Part shown: in pieces, positions 1 to 8,154 of the stretch | Position numbering within the stretch: the first letter of the stretch is position 1 | Layout: the number at the start of each line of letters is the position of its first letter | NCBI GenBank assembly: GCA_947460825.1 | Contig: CANHHA010000020.1 | Span: forward strand, 1 to 50,799 | Source: Flavobacteriales bacterium | GTDB taxonomy: Bacteria > Bacteroidota > Bacteroidia > Flavobacteriales_D > Crocinitomicaceae | DNA length: 50,799 nucleotides | Reading direction: 5' to 3' | Translations under genes and position numbers: made by a program | Notes under the pieces: generated by a model | What the model saw: the letters and a program-made list of their open reading frames with translations, nothing else | Database searches by the model: none | What the model was told of the DNA's origin: nothing

Positions 1-630
1 GAGGTGGCTCGTTCGTCTGCTAATGTTAATAATGGCGCCAAAACACGTTGGGCAAATTTCTTTCATGGTGTTTTCATTTTATTATTTTTATTATTTGCCG
101 TTTCATTTAGTGACTTAATTCCTAAAACTGCTCTAGCCGCCATGTTAATAGGTGTGGGTTGGAAATTAGCGCATCCAAGAGAGTTTGGACACATGGCAAA
201 AATTGGGGCAGATCAAATTGCTGTATTTATTACAACTATCATTTTCACTTTAGCTACTGATTTACTAATCGGTATTGCTGCAGGAATTGTCTTAAAATTG
301 TTATTGCATTTGGGTAGAGGGGTAAAATTCAGAAGTCTTTTTTCTGCAAAATCAAAAATCCATGGAAAAACAATAACGGTTTATAACGCTGCCGTTTTTA
401 GTAATTTTATTAAAGTAAAAAACAAAATTCATTCATTTAAATTTACAGATGATGTGATTTTGGACTTAACTGATTGCGTTTTTATTGATCATTCTGTGAT
501 TGAGACATTGTATCATATAAAAAATGATTTTACAACCGAGGGAGGTAGCTTGACCATTCTAGGTATTGAGGAATTAAAAAATATAGGTAAATCGAAACAT
601 CATTTAGCCGCAAAGCGAAAGAAGAAATAA
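1..630 (+). CDS. SulP family anion transporter, C-terminal part (N-terminus outside the window)
   Basis: The reading frame is open from base 1, so the gene enters from the left and only about 210 C-terminal residues are seen. The first residues (EVARSSANVNNGAKTRW) resemble the conserved loop of SulP/SLC26 sulfate-bicarbonate transporters, where an RSSAN-like stretch precedes the last membrane helices. Hydrophobic segments follow at about residues 20-50 and 72-104 of the visible part, then a cytoplasmic STAS domain at about 118-200 (VILDLTDCVFIDHSVIETL is its typical strand-helix). SulP proteins move sulfate, bicarbonate or related anions across the inner membrane; the substrate cannot be told from this fragment. 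The last residues are very basic (AAKRKKK). A DUF2490 gene follows after one base, so the two are probably co-transcribed. Confidence 0.88.
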   Translation, partial: EVARSSANVNNGAKTRWANFFHGVFILLFLLFAVSFSDLIPKTALAAMLIGVGWKLAHPREFGHMAKIGADQIAVFITTIIFTLATDLLIGIAAGIVLKLLLHLGRGVKFRSLFSAKSKIHGKTITVYNAAVFSNFIKVKNKIHSFKFTDDVILDLTDCVFIDHSVIETLYHIKNDFTTEGGSLTILGIEELKNIGKSKHHLAAKRKKK

Positions 631-631
631 C

Positions 632-1396
632 ATGAAAAAATTAATTTCAATATTTTTCCTCGTATTATGTAAAGTAGGAGGGAGCTATGCTCAAAAAATA
701 ATTTCAAATCAAAATAATGCCTGGGTTTTATATACTGGAAATCATAAAATAAGTAAGAAATTGGGCATCCATACCGAATACCAATGGCGTAGAGCCGATG
801 GGTTTCGGCATTGGCAACAATCGTTGTTGCGCTTAGGTCTTGAGTATGAAATCAATCCTAAGGTTTCAGTTATGGGTGGTTATGCTTGGATTAAGACATT
901 TCCTTACGGAACTCAACCTATACTGCATGAATTCAATGAGCATCGAATGTTTGAGCAGGTATATTTAAAAGATAAAGCAGGTCGTTTGGAGGTTCAACAT
1001 CGCTATAGAATCGAACAACGAATTCTTGAGCAATATGCATTAAACAGTTCAGGTAATGTGGTGCTTGTTGACCCAGTATTCAGAAATCGAATTCGATATC
1101 GCGCCTTGGTGATGCTTCCCTTGTCTCGTAAAACGATGGGAGATCAGACCTTATTTTTGAGTATAAATAATGAGCTTTTTGTTGGGTTTGGCAAAGGAAT
1201 AGCAAAGAATCCAATCGATCAAAATCGGTTCATTACTGCGCTAGGGTGGCGATTTAATGCCCAAATGAATGTACAAGTTGGATACTTAAATCAATTTGTG
1301 ATTAAATCGAATGCAATCGATATGGAACGAAATCATAGTTTGTGGATTAGTATGGTATACAACTTAGATTTCACGAAGATGTTTGATAAGCAGTAA
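632..1396 (+). CDS. DUF2490 domain-containing outer-membrane protein
   Basis: A 254-residue protein with an N-terminal signal peptide (about residues 1-20, ending SYAQ). The body has the look of the DUF2490 family of Bacteroidota: alternating amphipathic strands, an early HTEYQWRR segment, a central EFNEHRMFEQV stretch and RYRIEQR. Family members are predicted outer-membrane beta-barrels of unknown function, often found beside transporters. It starts one base after the SulP stop codon, suggesting an operon and perhaps a role linked to the anion transporter; that link is inference. A strong hairpin just downstream ends the transcript. Confidence 0.75.
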   Translation: MKKLISIFFLVLCKVGGSYAQKIISNQNNAWVLYTGNHKISKKLGIHTEYQWRRADGFRHWQQSLLRLGLEYEINPKVSVMGGYAWIKTFPYGTQPILHEFNEHRMFEQVYLKDKAGRLEVQHRYRIEQRILEQYALNSSGNVVLVDPVFRNRIRYRALVMLPLSRKTMGDQTLFLSINNELFVGFGKGIAKNPIDQNRFITALGWRFNAQMNVQVGYLNQFVIKSNAIDMERNHSLWISMVYNLDFTKMFDKQ

Positions 1397-1407
1397 AGGG
1401 ATTAAAC

Positions 1408-1438
1408 AAAAAAAGGGGGCAAGAGCCCCCTTTTTTTT
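1408..1438. terminator. Bidirectional intrinsic terminator between convergent genes
   Basis: GGGGGC (1415-1420), loop AAGA (1421-1424) and GCCCCC (1425-1430) form a perfect GC stem. It is flanked by an A-run on the left and a T-run on the right, so each strand reads a hairpin followed by a U-tract. It lies between the stop codons of the DUF2490 gene (+) and fabI (-) and can serve both. Confidence 0.93.
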
Positions 1439-1449
1439 GTTCACTTAAT

Positions 1450-2265
1450 TTATTCGTTTCCAAAACGCTCAATTACTTGTTGCGTTACTCCCGTATTCGA
1501 GAATCCGCCATCATGGAATAAATTCTGCATCGTTACATAACGCGTTAAATCCGAGAACATAGATACGCAATAATCAGCGCATGCTACGGCCGGTGCATTT
1601 CCAAGCGGTGACATTTGTTCAGAGAAGTTTATGAATTCACTGAACCCTTTGATTCCTTGTCCGGCAGTTGTTACGGTAGGAGATTGTGAAATGGTGTTTA
1701 CACGAACCTTTTTAGCAATCCCATAATGGTATCCAAAGGAACGAGCGATTGATTCCAGTAAGGATTTTGCATCTGCCATGTCGTTGTAATCAGGGAAAAT
1801 ACGCTGTGCTGCAATATATGTAAGTGCCACAACAGAACCCCATTCATTCATTGCGTCATGTTTGTATAAGGTGGCCAAGGTCTTGTGTAAAGACATCGCT
1901 GACACATCCATTGTTTGATTGTAGTAGCCGTAATTGCTTTCTGTATAATGTTTTCCTTTTCTTACATTCGGCGACATTCCAATAGAATGTAAAACGAAAT
2001 CAATTTTACCGCCTAATATTTCCATTGATTGGGCAACTAAATGATCGATTTCTTCCACATTCGTGGCATCAGCAGGAATAATTCTACTTCCAGTTTTTTC
2101 TGCCAGGCCATTTATTTCGCCCATGCGCATCGCAATTGGAGCGTTTGTAAGTACGAATTCTGCGCCTTCCTCATGTGCTCGTTCCGCAACTTTCCATGCA
2201 ATGGATTGGTCGTTCAACGCACCGAATATAATTCCCTTTTTTCCTTTTAGTAATTGGTTTGACAT
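1450..2265 (-). CDS. fabI: Enoyl-[acyl-carrier-protein] reductase, FabI type
   Basis: Catalyses the NAD(P)H-dependent last reduction of each fatty-acid elongation round. The 271-residue frame has a modified Rossmann start (KGIIFGALNDQSIAW, about 10-24) and FabI catalytic spacing: Tyr150, Tyr160 and Lys167, i.e. Y-x9-Y-x6-K, matching Tyr146/Tyr156/Lys163 of E. coli FabI. The segment NTISQSPTVTTAGQGI (about 189-204) is the usual substrate-loop region. An upstream in-frame Met (2292) would add nine residues without homology character; the ATG at 2265 gives the family start MSNQLLKGKKG. It stands alone on the minus strand with its own -7 promoter element just upstream and a shared bidirectional terminator downstream. 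Confidence 0.95.
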   Translation of the reverse strand: MSNQLLKGKKGIIFGALNDQSIAWKVAERAHEEGAEFVLTNAPIAMRMGEINGLAEKTGSRIIPADATNVEEIDHLVAQSMEILGGKIDFVLHSIGMSPNVRKGKHYTESNYGYYNQTMDVSAMSLHKTLATLYKHDAMNEWGSVVALTYIAAQRIFPDYNDMADAKSLLESIARSFGYHYGIAKKVRVNTISQSPTVTTAGQGIKGFSEFINFSEQMSPLGNAPAVACADYCVSMFSDLTRYVTMQNLFHDGGFSNTGVTQQVIERFGNE

Positions 2266-2280
2266 GATTGTGAGTTTAGG

Positions 2281-2288
2281 CAAAAATA
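2281..2288 (-). promoter_or_regulatory. Candidate -7 promoter element of fabI
   Basis: Read on the minus strand this is TATTTTTG, a perfect TAnnTTTG Bacteroidota -7 box, 15 bases before the chosen fabI start. I do not see a convincing TTTG about 20 bases further upstream, so only the -7 half is supported. Confidence 0.5.
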
Positions 2289-2407
2289 ACAACTTGTTTT
2301 AATATAACACATCACCACTTGTGGATTACTCAACATCGGATTGTTTGAATTGCTAAATTTAAAGATTAGCTACCTAGCGTTAATATTATGTGTTTATTTG
2401 CTCTTAG

Positions 2408-3175
2408 ATGAAATTGATTCTTTGGATATTGTGTATTGTTTTGAGTTGCCATTCGTTGATTTGGGGCCAAGATTCCATTCCCCAAAAAAAAGCATTGTTG
2501 ATTTTGCCCGGATTCGGTTCAAGGATCAATGGAACTGGAGCCTTGAAACGTTATTTTAAAAATTCGGAAATGCCCGTGTATGTGGCCTCATATATTTCCA
2601 GAAAATCGATTAAAGAAAGTTCAGAAAATTTAGAGCACTATTATCAAACCCATGAACTATCTCAATACGATGAATTACATGTGATGGCTTATATTGTTGG
2701 TTCTTGGACCTTAAATCCATGGATTATTAAACACGGAAAACGCAATATAAAGACCATTATCTACGATCGAAGTCCCTTACAGGAACGTGCGCCAACCATA
2801 TTAATCAAGGATTTGAAGCTTGTTAATGCGATATTGTTTGGAGAAATAACGAAAGATTTTATCAAAACTCCGTATTCAAGCTTAGCCGATACCTCGATAC
2901 ACATGGGGATTTTCATTGAAACGTACGCAACCAATGTAGTACGGCGACACCTAAAGACAGCCTTAGCACTCGGACCCTTGCGTTGGGATGTGGAGTCATT
3001 CCAACAGCGGTATGATGACTTTGCCTATATACCGTTAAATCACGATCAGATGTATACCAAACCGCAAGAATTTGGACAAGAAGTGTTCTATTTTATAACC
3101 CATGGTCATTTTTCGGAAGGGTTTAAACGAAATGCACCGGTTCAAAATCCATTCATAAAATTAAAAAAGCGATGA
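2408..3175 (+). CDS. Alpha/beta-hydrolase-like exported protein of a phospholipid operon
   Basis: A 255-residue protein with a signal peptide or N-terminal anchor (about residues 1-20). LILPGFGSR (31-39) looks like the oxyanion-hole strand of an alpha/beta hydrolase, HVMAYIVGSW (91-100) sits where the nucleophile elbow should be, and PLNHDQMY near the C-terminus could carry the histidine. The elbow reads A94-Y95-I96-V97-G98 instead of G-x-S-x-G, so the nucleophilic serine appears replaced by Ile and the protein may be non-catalytic or use another residue. Its stop overlaps the next start by four bases (ATGA), making it the first gene of a coupled phospholipid operon. E. coli ynbABC also combines a hydrolase-domain protein with a CDP-alcohol phosphatidyltransferase and a CdsA homologue; membership of that group is inference. 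Confidence 0.6.
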   Translation: MKLILWILCIVLSCHSLIWGQDSIPQKKALLILPGFGSRINGTGALKRYFKNSEMPVYVASYISRKSIKESSENLEHYYQTHELSQYDELHVMAYIVGSWTLNPWIIKHGKRNIKTIIYDRSPLQERAPTILIKDLKLVNAILFGEITKDFIKTPYSSLADTSIHMGIFIETYATNVVRRHLKTALALGPLRWDVESFQQRYDDFAYIPLNHDQMYTKPQEFGQEVFYFITHGHFSEGFKRNAPVQNPFIKLKKR

Positions 3176-3774
3176 TTTCAGTTTACAACATAAAACCTAA
3201 GTTTCAACAACTGATAAAACCGGTGATGGAGTTTATGCATCGAAAGAAATTTACGCCCAATCATGTCACGCTTTTGGCATTGTTCGGTTCCATCTTAACT
3301 GGGGTTTATGTCTATTCGAATGACGGATGGGGGTATTTAGTGGTGGTCCCTGTGTATTTATTTATCCGCATGGCATTGAACGCCATCGATGGAATGATGG
3401 CAAGGGCATATAATGAACAATCACCGCTCGGGGAAGTGCTGAATGAACTTGGGGATGTTTTAGCGGATTTGGCAATATTTTATCCTTTATTACTTAAGTT
3501 TGGGATGGATAAACATCCGAATATACTCGTGTTTTTTATTGCCTTGATGATAATCAATGAATTTGTTGGCGTATTGGGTAAGGCGATGGGGGGAACACGG
3601 AGGTATGACGGTCCGATGGGGAAAAGTGATAGAGCGTTATTTTTCGGGTTACTGTGTTTCGTGATTTTCTGCTTTCCAATGGTTTTTCCTTGGATTTATT
3701 ATTTGATTATTCTTGTTATACTTGCGATGTTGGTCAGTACCATGTTGCGAATCAAAAACTCTATAAGTGCATGA
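3172..3774 (+). CDS. CDP-alcohol phosphatidyltransferase family protein with altered motif
   Basis: An integral membrane enzyme of 200 residues that should transfer a phosphatidyl group from a CDP-linked lipid to an alcohol. The family motif D-x2-D-G-x2-A-R-x8-G-x3-D-x3-D is present at residues 70-95 with exact spacing, but the first and third aspartates are asparagines (N70, D73-G74, A77-R78, G87, N91, D95). Hydrophobic segments occur at about 31-49, 54-70, 97-125 and 150-198. It is translationally coupled on both sides by ATGA overlaps, upstream to the hydrolase-like gene and downstream to the cytidylyltransferase that would supply its CDP-lipid. The Asn variants may mark a YnbA-like subfamily; substrate unknown. 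Confidence 0.82.
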   Translation: MISVYNIKPKFQQLIKPVMEFMHRKKFTPNHVTLLALFGSILTGVYVYSNDGWGYLVVVPVYLFIRMALNAIDGMMARAYNEQSPLGEVLNELGDVLADLAIFYPLLLKFGMDKHPNILVFFIALMIINEFVGVLGKAMGGTRRYDGPMGKSDRALFFGLLCFVIFCFPMVFPWIYYLIILVILAMLVSTMLRIKNSISA

Positions 3775-4730
3775 ATTATTTGCTTTCAAACCGATTTACT
3801 GAAAATAAAGAGGTCCTTTCTATCATCTTGGTTATTCTTGGTATTTTAATTTTTGCCACCGTATTGTTTTTTGTTTTGGGAAGAATCTATCCTGGGGATA
3901 AGGTTCGCGAATTGCAACAGCGCACGAAATCATGGTGGATCATGGCAACCGTATTCATTTTAGCCACGGTACTTCATCCAGCTATTTCTTTTGTGGCATT
4001 TGCCTTACTGTCTTTTGCCGCATTGAGAGAATTAGCCAGCATAAGTAAAAACGTTCGACCGGAAGATCGACGCGTAATTATCTGGTGTTATCTCGCCATT
4101 CCGGTGCAGTATTTTTTAGCGTATATGGGGTATTTTAATTTGTTTATGATTTTCATCCCGGTAATCATGTTCATTTGGATTCCGTTTGTCTTGGTAGTTA
4201 GAGGGTTTACGGTCGAAATAGGGAAGTCCATGAGTGTTTTACCGGTACAACTGATGTTTACCGTGTTTTCTATTAGCCATTTAGCTTACTTATTGTCTCT
4301 CCCTGAATTATCTGGGTTCAATGCGGGAGGAAGGGGATTATTACTTTTCGTCGTGTTTTTAACGGAAATGAATGACGTGTTTCAGTTTACATGGGGTAAA
4401 TTATTAGGCAAGAATAAGATTATTGAGAAAATTAGCCCCAATAAAACATGGGAAGGCTTCATTGGTGGCTTTATTACAACTATTGTTGTTGCATATTTTA
4501 TTCGATTTTTAACCCCATTTACAGCCATTGAATCACTTTTTGCTGGGGCAATTATTGCTTTTGGAGGGTTTATTGGGGATGTTATTGTTTCGGCCATTAA
4601 GCGCGATATCGGCTTAAAGGACACGGGTAACTTAATACCGGGGCATGGAGGCATATTAGATCGAATTGATTCGCTTGCCATTGCAGCACCTTCCTTTTTC
4701 TATTTCGTGTATAATTTATACTACGCCTAA
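3771..4730 (+). CDS. Phosphatidate cytidylyltransferase (CdsA family)
   Basis: Makes CDP-diacylglycerol from phosphatidate and CTP in the inner membrane. The 319-residue protein has about eight hydrophobic segments and ends with the CdsA signature at residues 274-301, S-x3-KRD-x3-KD-x5-PGHGG-x2-DR-x-D, which carries the metal-binding aspartates and the HGG. The frame is open further upstream, but the ATG at 3771 overlaps the previous stop as ATGA and gives a sensible N-terminus. It probably feeds CDP-lipid to the transferase encoded just upstream; a separate housekeeping cdsA may exist elsewhere, as with E. coli ynbB, so I withhold the symbol. The stop overlaps the acyltransferase start by one base. 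Confidence 0.9.
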   Translation: MNYLLSNRFTENKEVLSIILVILGILIFATVLFFVLGRIYPGDKVRELQQRTKSWWIMATVFILATVLHPAISFVAFALLSFAALRELASISKNVRPEDRRVIIWCYLAIPVQYFLAYMGYFNLFMIFIPVIMFIWIPFVLVVRGFTVEIGKSMSVLPVQLMFTVFSISHLAYLLSLPELSGFNAGGRGLLLFVVFLTEMNDVFQFTWGKLLGKNKIIEKISPNKTWEGFIGGFITTIVVAYFIRFLTPFTAIESLFAGAIIAFGGFIGDVIVSAIKRDIGLKDTGNLIPGHGGILDRIDSLAIAAPSFFYFVYNLYYA

Positions 4731-5374
4731 TGAAGTGGTTGTTGATGGTTTTTTATTACAAGTTGCTTATGCGTCCCTTTTTAGGCATTTTCGTGGGAGT
4801 CAAGCTTGTAAATTCAGAAAACCTTCGTCAATCTGCGCCCGTAATTATCGTATCGAATCATAACAGTCATCTAGATACGATGTCATTAATGGCTGCTTTA
4901 CCTGTTAATCAATTGCTTCGAACCCACCCGGTTGCCGCCGCAGATTATTTTGGTGGGTCTTGGCTCAAGCGTTTTATTTCTCGTTGGGTGCTTAATGCGA
5001 TTTTAATCAAGCGGACTCGAGAAGCAGGAGATTTAAGTCCAACGGATCAATTAATACAATTCATAGACAAAGGACATTCCTTAATCTTGTTTCCTGAAGG
5101 TTCGCGTGGTGAACCAGAGGAAATACAAGCTTTTCAGAAAGGCATTGGCGCTATCCTACATCGCAGGCCTCAGGTACCCTATATCCCTGTTTTCATGAGT
5201 GGCATGGGGAGAATACTTCCTAAGGGCGAAACCCTTCTTGTGCCGTTCGATGCCTATGTAGTCGTAGGAAAGCCCCGTAATGTACAGCATGAAGGCGTGC
5301 TCGAAATCGTTCATGAGGTAAAACAAGCGGTCTTGGCTCAACGCGACCAGTACCAACACATTAATAAATTATAA
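4730..5374 (+). CDS. 1-acyl-sn-glycerol-3-phosphate acyltransferase (PlsC-like)
   Basis: A 214-residue acyltransferase that should convert lysophosphatidate to phosphatidate, the substrate of the CdsA-type enzyme before it. The HX4D catalytic motif is at residues 44-49 (His44, Asp49) and the glycerol-phosphate-binding FPEGSRG at 121-127. A short hydrophobic N-terminus (about 4-24) suggests membrane association. The start codon shares one base with the preceding stop, so translation is coupled. With its neighbours it forms a complete small route, acylation then CDP activation then head-group transfer, which supports production of one particular phospholipid; which one is unknown. Confidence 0.88.
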   Translation: MKWLLMVFYYKLLMRPFLGIFVGVKLVNSENLRQSAPVIIVSNHNSHLDTMSLMAALPVNQLLRTHPVAAADYFGGSWLKRFISRWVLNAILIKRTREAGDLSPTDQLIQFIDKGHSLILFPEGSRGEPEEIQAFQKGIGAILHRRPQVPYIPVFMSGMGRILPKGETLLVPFDAYVVVGKPRNVQHEGVLEIVHEVKQAVLAQRDQYQHINKL

Positions 5375-5377
5375 CGT

Positions 5378-5683
5378 ATGTCACATCCCGTTCATCATTC
5401 AAAAAAATATAAAGAAATTAAGAATTTGAAATTGCTAGTTTCGATTTTAATAGATTTGATGGGTATGCTTTCTTATCTGATTCCTGGGGCAGCTGAATTG
5501 TTTGATGCGGTGTGGGCTCCAATTTCTGCTGTATTAGTGTATTATATGTTTGGCAGAAAATTGTCCTGGGCGAGTTTTACGTTTCTGGAGGAATTACTGC
5601 CCTTTACGGATGTTGTACCCTCAGCAACGATTGCTTGGTATGTTTACTATCAAAAAATGGAAAAAAAAACCGGGCAACATTGA
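5378..5683 (+). CDS. Small integral membrane protein, last gene of the phospholipid operon
   Basis: A 101-residue protein beginning three bases after the acyltransferase stop. The first 20 residues are basic and histidine-rich (MSHPVHHSKKYKEIK), followed by hydrophobic stretches at about 20-37, 42-60 and 78-92 separated by an acidic FTFLEELLPFTD turn. I do not recognise a named domain; similar short proteins with a 'PGA-EL-D--WAP' pattern occur in Bacteroidota. Position suggests a membrane partner of the phospholipid enzymes, but no function can be assigned from the sequence. Confidence 0.7.
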   Translation: MSHPVHHSKKYKEIKNLKLLVSILIDLMGMLSYLIPGAAELFDAVWAPISAVLVYYMFGRKLSWASFTFLEELLPFTDVVPSATIAWYVYYQKMEKKTGQH

Positions 5684-5692
5684 TTTTTTTAA

Positions 5693-5700
5693 TAGCTTTG
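5693..5700 (+). promoter_or_regulatory. Candidate -7 promoter element of the small lipoprotein gene
   Basis: TAGCTTTG is a perfect TAnnTTTG box placed 22 bases before the ATG at 5723. No clear TTTG lies about 20 bases upstream (that stretch is A-rich). Confidence 0.45.
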
Positions 5701-5722
5701 AACAACTTAAAATTTTAGAATT

Positions 5723-5935
5723 ATGAAAAAGTTAATGATCGTTTTAGGAGTGGCGCTTTTTACGATGGCGTCTTGTTCAAAAGATTACACATGTAAGTGT
5801 ACCGTAACAGATGCAGGTGTTCAAGTTGGTACAACAAGTACAACAATTACCGGCAAGAAGAAAGATGTTACTACAGCATGTGATGCAAATGACGCTGCGG
5901 TAGGTACCTTATCTACCAATTGCGAAATTCAGTAA
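5723..5935 (+). CDS. Small predicted lipoprotein
   Basis: A 70-residue protein with a lipoprotein signal peptide: MKKLMIVLGVALFTMAS then Cys18 as the lipidation site. The mature part is about 50 residues, polar and threonine-rich, and contains four cysteines after the lipid Cys (in CKC, ACD and NCE), which could form two disulfides in the periplasm. Followed 23 bases later by a strong terminator and preceded by a perfect -7 box, so it is probably its own transcription unit. No named family recognised; function unknown. Confidence 0.8.
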   Translation: MKKLMIVLGVALFTMASCSKDYTCKCTVTDAGVQVGTTSTTITGKKKDVTTACDANDAAVGTLSTNCEIQ

Positions 5936-5957
5936 GTAAATTATTTTTGAATTATTC

Positions 5958-5980
5958 AGGGGGATTCGTCCCCCTTTTTT
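5958..5980 (+). terminator. Intrinsic terminator with TTCG tetraloop
   Basis: AGGGGGA (5958-5964), loop TTCG (5965-5968), TCCCCCT (5969-5975), then a T-run to 5980. It lies between the small lipoprotein gene and the thioredoxin-like gene, whose ATG begins only four bases after the T-run, so the next gene must be transcribed from within or across this site. Confidence 0.92.
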
Positions 5981-5983
5981 GTT

Positions 5984-6574
5984 ATGAACACTATTGAAAC
6001 ATTTTTTTTGAACCTTGGTTTTTCTTTTACCGGCGCTAAATTTATACCCTATATCATCCTTTGCATTCTTGGTTGGTTTTTAGCGAGGTTTATTCACCGA
6101 CGGGTTAAGGCTAAAACTTCTAAACGTTGGTTGCTCGCTTTGTTGTTTATTGGAACCTTTATTCAGCCTGTGCTCATTTATTTTGCCATTAATCCAATTT
6201 ATCAAGGAGATTTGGTAGACCTCAGTTACAAGCCTAAAACGTCCATGCACCTTGGGCAATCAAAGAAATTAGTGGTTATCGCTTTGCCTGGGTGTAAGTA
6301 TTGCTCGGAATCTACCCAGCTCATGAAAGGGATTAAACCGTACGCCAAGGTACCTATAGAATATTGGGTATTGGGTTCTGATTCCTCCGATTTTAACACG
6401 TATCAAGCCTTAGTTGGTAATCAAATAAACTGCCAATTAAAAGCAAATCTTTCCGAAGTTTTACCAATTACCGAAGGGAGTTTTCCGACCTACGTCTTGA
6501 TAGAACATGGAAAAATCACAAAGGCTTGGCATAATGATGCCTTTGGCGCACGTGCATTAAATGAACTGAATTAG
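5984..6574 (+). CDS. Membrane-anchored thioredoxin-fold protein with CxxC
   Basis: A 196-residue protein with two predicted membrane helices (about residues 19-36 and 48-68) and a periplasm-facing C-terminal half. LVVIALPGCKYCSES (96-110) has the thioredoxin-like strand followed by Cys104-Lys-Tyr-Cys107, and GSFPTYVLIEHGK near the C-terminus looks like the cis-proline strand. It probably does thiol-disulfide chemistry in the envelope; the partner is unknown and the CKYC pair is not typical of TlpA/ResA or DsbA. Its stop interlocks with the convergent gene's stop (four-base overlap), leaving no room for a terminator. Confidence 0.75.
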   Translation: MNTIETFFLNLGFSFTGAKFIPYIILCILGWFLARFIHRRVKAKTSKRWLLALLFIGTFIQPVLIYFAINPIYQGDLVDLSYKPKTSMHLGQSKKLVVIALPGCKYCSESTQLMKGIKPYAKVPIEYWVLGSDSSDFNTYQALVGNQINCQLKANLSEVLPITEGSFPTYVLIEHGKITKAWHNDAFGARALNELN

Positions 6575-8091
6575 TCCAGTTTAATCTTATTAAAGAAGAA
6601 TACAGTCCGCTTGCGCTCCACATCTTTATCCTTACGGTTAATGATACGCTGTATCCCATAAGACAAGAAGTAATTATCATACCAATGGATAATTTCGGCA
6701 TAACTCAATCGCGTTTTGTCGTTTTCTGAATTAGTTTCTATGGGTTCAGATTGTTTATCGCTCAATACATTTCCATCAAAATCAAATACTTTACTCGTAA
6801 CCCGATTGCTATTAGCATACACGAGTTTGATGTTGTTTTGTTGTTGATCCGCAAGGTGAATAAACCGTCGAACAGTCATCGGTTTCTGAGCTAACCACAT
6901 GGGAAAAGTTTGGTCCCAAATCAGGTTTCCGTTTTTGTCGAATTTCGCAATGAATGCATGGGTATATTGATACCCATCAAACACTTGCACATAGGTAGTG
7001 GTGGTTACTGCTTTTCCGTTTACATAAGAGGTTGATGTGCGCGATTCTGTACGGTACGTAGCATAATATGCTTCTCCAATGTAGATAAAATCATCATTTA
7101 TTTTGATTGGACTGTGAGCAGCAATGTTATAGGAAATGTTTAATTCTTGTCCATTTTTTTCTTTGCGCTGTTTTTTCTTTTCAATTTTACGTTGCTGATT
7201 TGCAGGCAGGTAGCTAAGGAAGTTTTTGAGCTCCGTGAAATTGTAAAATTTTATGGGCTCCAATTGACCTTGAGCTAAGCGAGAAATGAAAAATCCGTTG
7301 GATCCACTGGAGTTTGGAACAGAATAAGTTCCAGAAAGAATATACTCGTTATTGCCTATGTCATAGGCTCTGGCATTTCTTAAGTTATTATCTGTTCCTA
7401 TGCTGATGTCTGTACTTGCTTGTACCTGTCCCTGTTCATCTAAACGAATTACATAAAGTTCAGTTCTTTTTTTGCTGATATAGGCATTGATGCTGAGTAA
7501 GATGTTTTTGCTTTCCGGCATGGTCTCCATGTTGGAAAGGCTAAGTTTTTTTGGTTTAAATCCTTCTAATGTAATTGGCGTGGTCTGTTCAGACCCTGAA
7601 TTCATATCAATAGAAATGATGGAAAGGCTATAGTTTTTATTAATGATTGCCATTACTGCACGATCATCCATACACGCCGTGTATTTTATGAAACTGCGGT
7701 TTGGTAGTTCGCCAGAAACTTCTTTAAATGTTTCGCTTATAAAATCATATTTAACCACCCGGTAATCCGTTCGTCGAGTTTTGAAGAAGAAATACACGTA
7801 ATTTCCTGTTTGATATATTTCATCTACATAGAATTTATTCTCTATCGTGTAGCTTACTTCGTGTGTTGATACCAAGTCGGTATTGTATTTTTCAAAGCGA
7901 TACGTACTTATTTGATTCTCGTCTTTATCTTGTTTAGAAAAGATAAGCATTCCTTTATCACTAAATTCAAAGACACGCTCGTTGCTGAAGCCGTCTTTTA
8001 AATCGAATTCAACGCGTTTTTCGGTTGCGGCATTTTGTGCAAATATTCCTGCGCTCAACGCAAGGAGAACATAAAGGGCAAGTTGCTTCAT
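6571..8091 (-). CDS. Secreted protein of unknown function
   Basis: A 506-residue protein with a signal peptide (MKQLALYVLLALSAGIFAQ). The ATG at 8091 is preferred over the upstream in-frame Met at 8124 because only the shorter form begins with a clean signal peptide and the longer one would run through a terminator hairpin. The body has many short aromatic beta-strand segments of the 'YxLSGTY' and 'FIAKFDKNGNLIWDQTF' type, suggesting a beta-propeller-like fold; a basic linker (RKIEKKKQRKEK, about residues 315-326) breaks it in the middle. No T9SS sorting domain, lipobox or enzyme motif was seen, so it is probably periplasmic. It follows rplI on the same strand but is separated from it by a terminator. 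Confidence 0.7.
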   Translation of the reverse strand: MKQLALYVLLALSAGIFAQNAATEKRVEFDLKDGFSNERVFEFSDKGMLIFSKQDKDENQISTYRFEKYNTDLVSTHEVSYTIENKFYVDEIYQTGNYVYFFFKTRRTDYRVVKYDFISETFKEVSGELPNRSFIKYTACMDDRAVMAIINKNYSLSIISIDMNSGSEQTTPITLEGFKPKKLSLSNMETMPESKNILLSINAYISKKRTELYVIRLDEQGQVQASTDISIGTDNNLRNARAYDIGNNEYILSGTYSVPNSSGSNGFFISRLAQGQLEPIKFYNFTELKNFLSYLPANQQRKIEKKKQRKEKNGQELNISYNIAAHSPIKINDDFIYIGEAYYATYRTESRTSTSYVNGKAVTTTTYVQVFDGYQYTHAFIAKFDKNGNLIWDQTFPMWLAQKPMTVRRFIHLADQQQNNIKLVYANSNRVTSKVFDFDGNVLSDKQSEPIETNSENDKTRLSYAEIIHWYDNYFLSYGIQRIINRKDKDVERKRTVFFFNKIKLD

Positions 8092-8106
8092 AGGGTAGGT
8101 TTTAAG

Positions 8107-8137
8107 AAAAAAAAACCCTGACACGGAGGTCAGGGTT
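8107..8137 (-). terminator. Intrinsic terminator after rplI
   Basis: The plus strand shows AACCCTGAC (8114-8122), a six-base loop, and GTCAGGGTT (8129-8137), with an A-run to its left. On the minus strand this is a 9-bp stem followed by a long U-tract, placed 18 bases after the rplI stop. It separates the ribosomal-protein operon from the downstream secreted-protein gene. Confidence 0.9.
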
Positions 8138-8154
8138 ACTTAATTCGGATGAGC

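Noticed and set aside
4382..4681. 99-residue minus-strand frame inside the CdsA-type gene
   Set aside because: Shadow of the conserved CdsA C-terminus; no start signal or family character.
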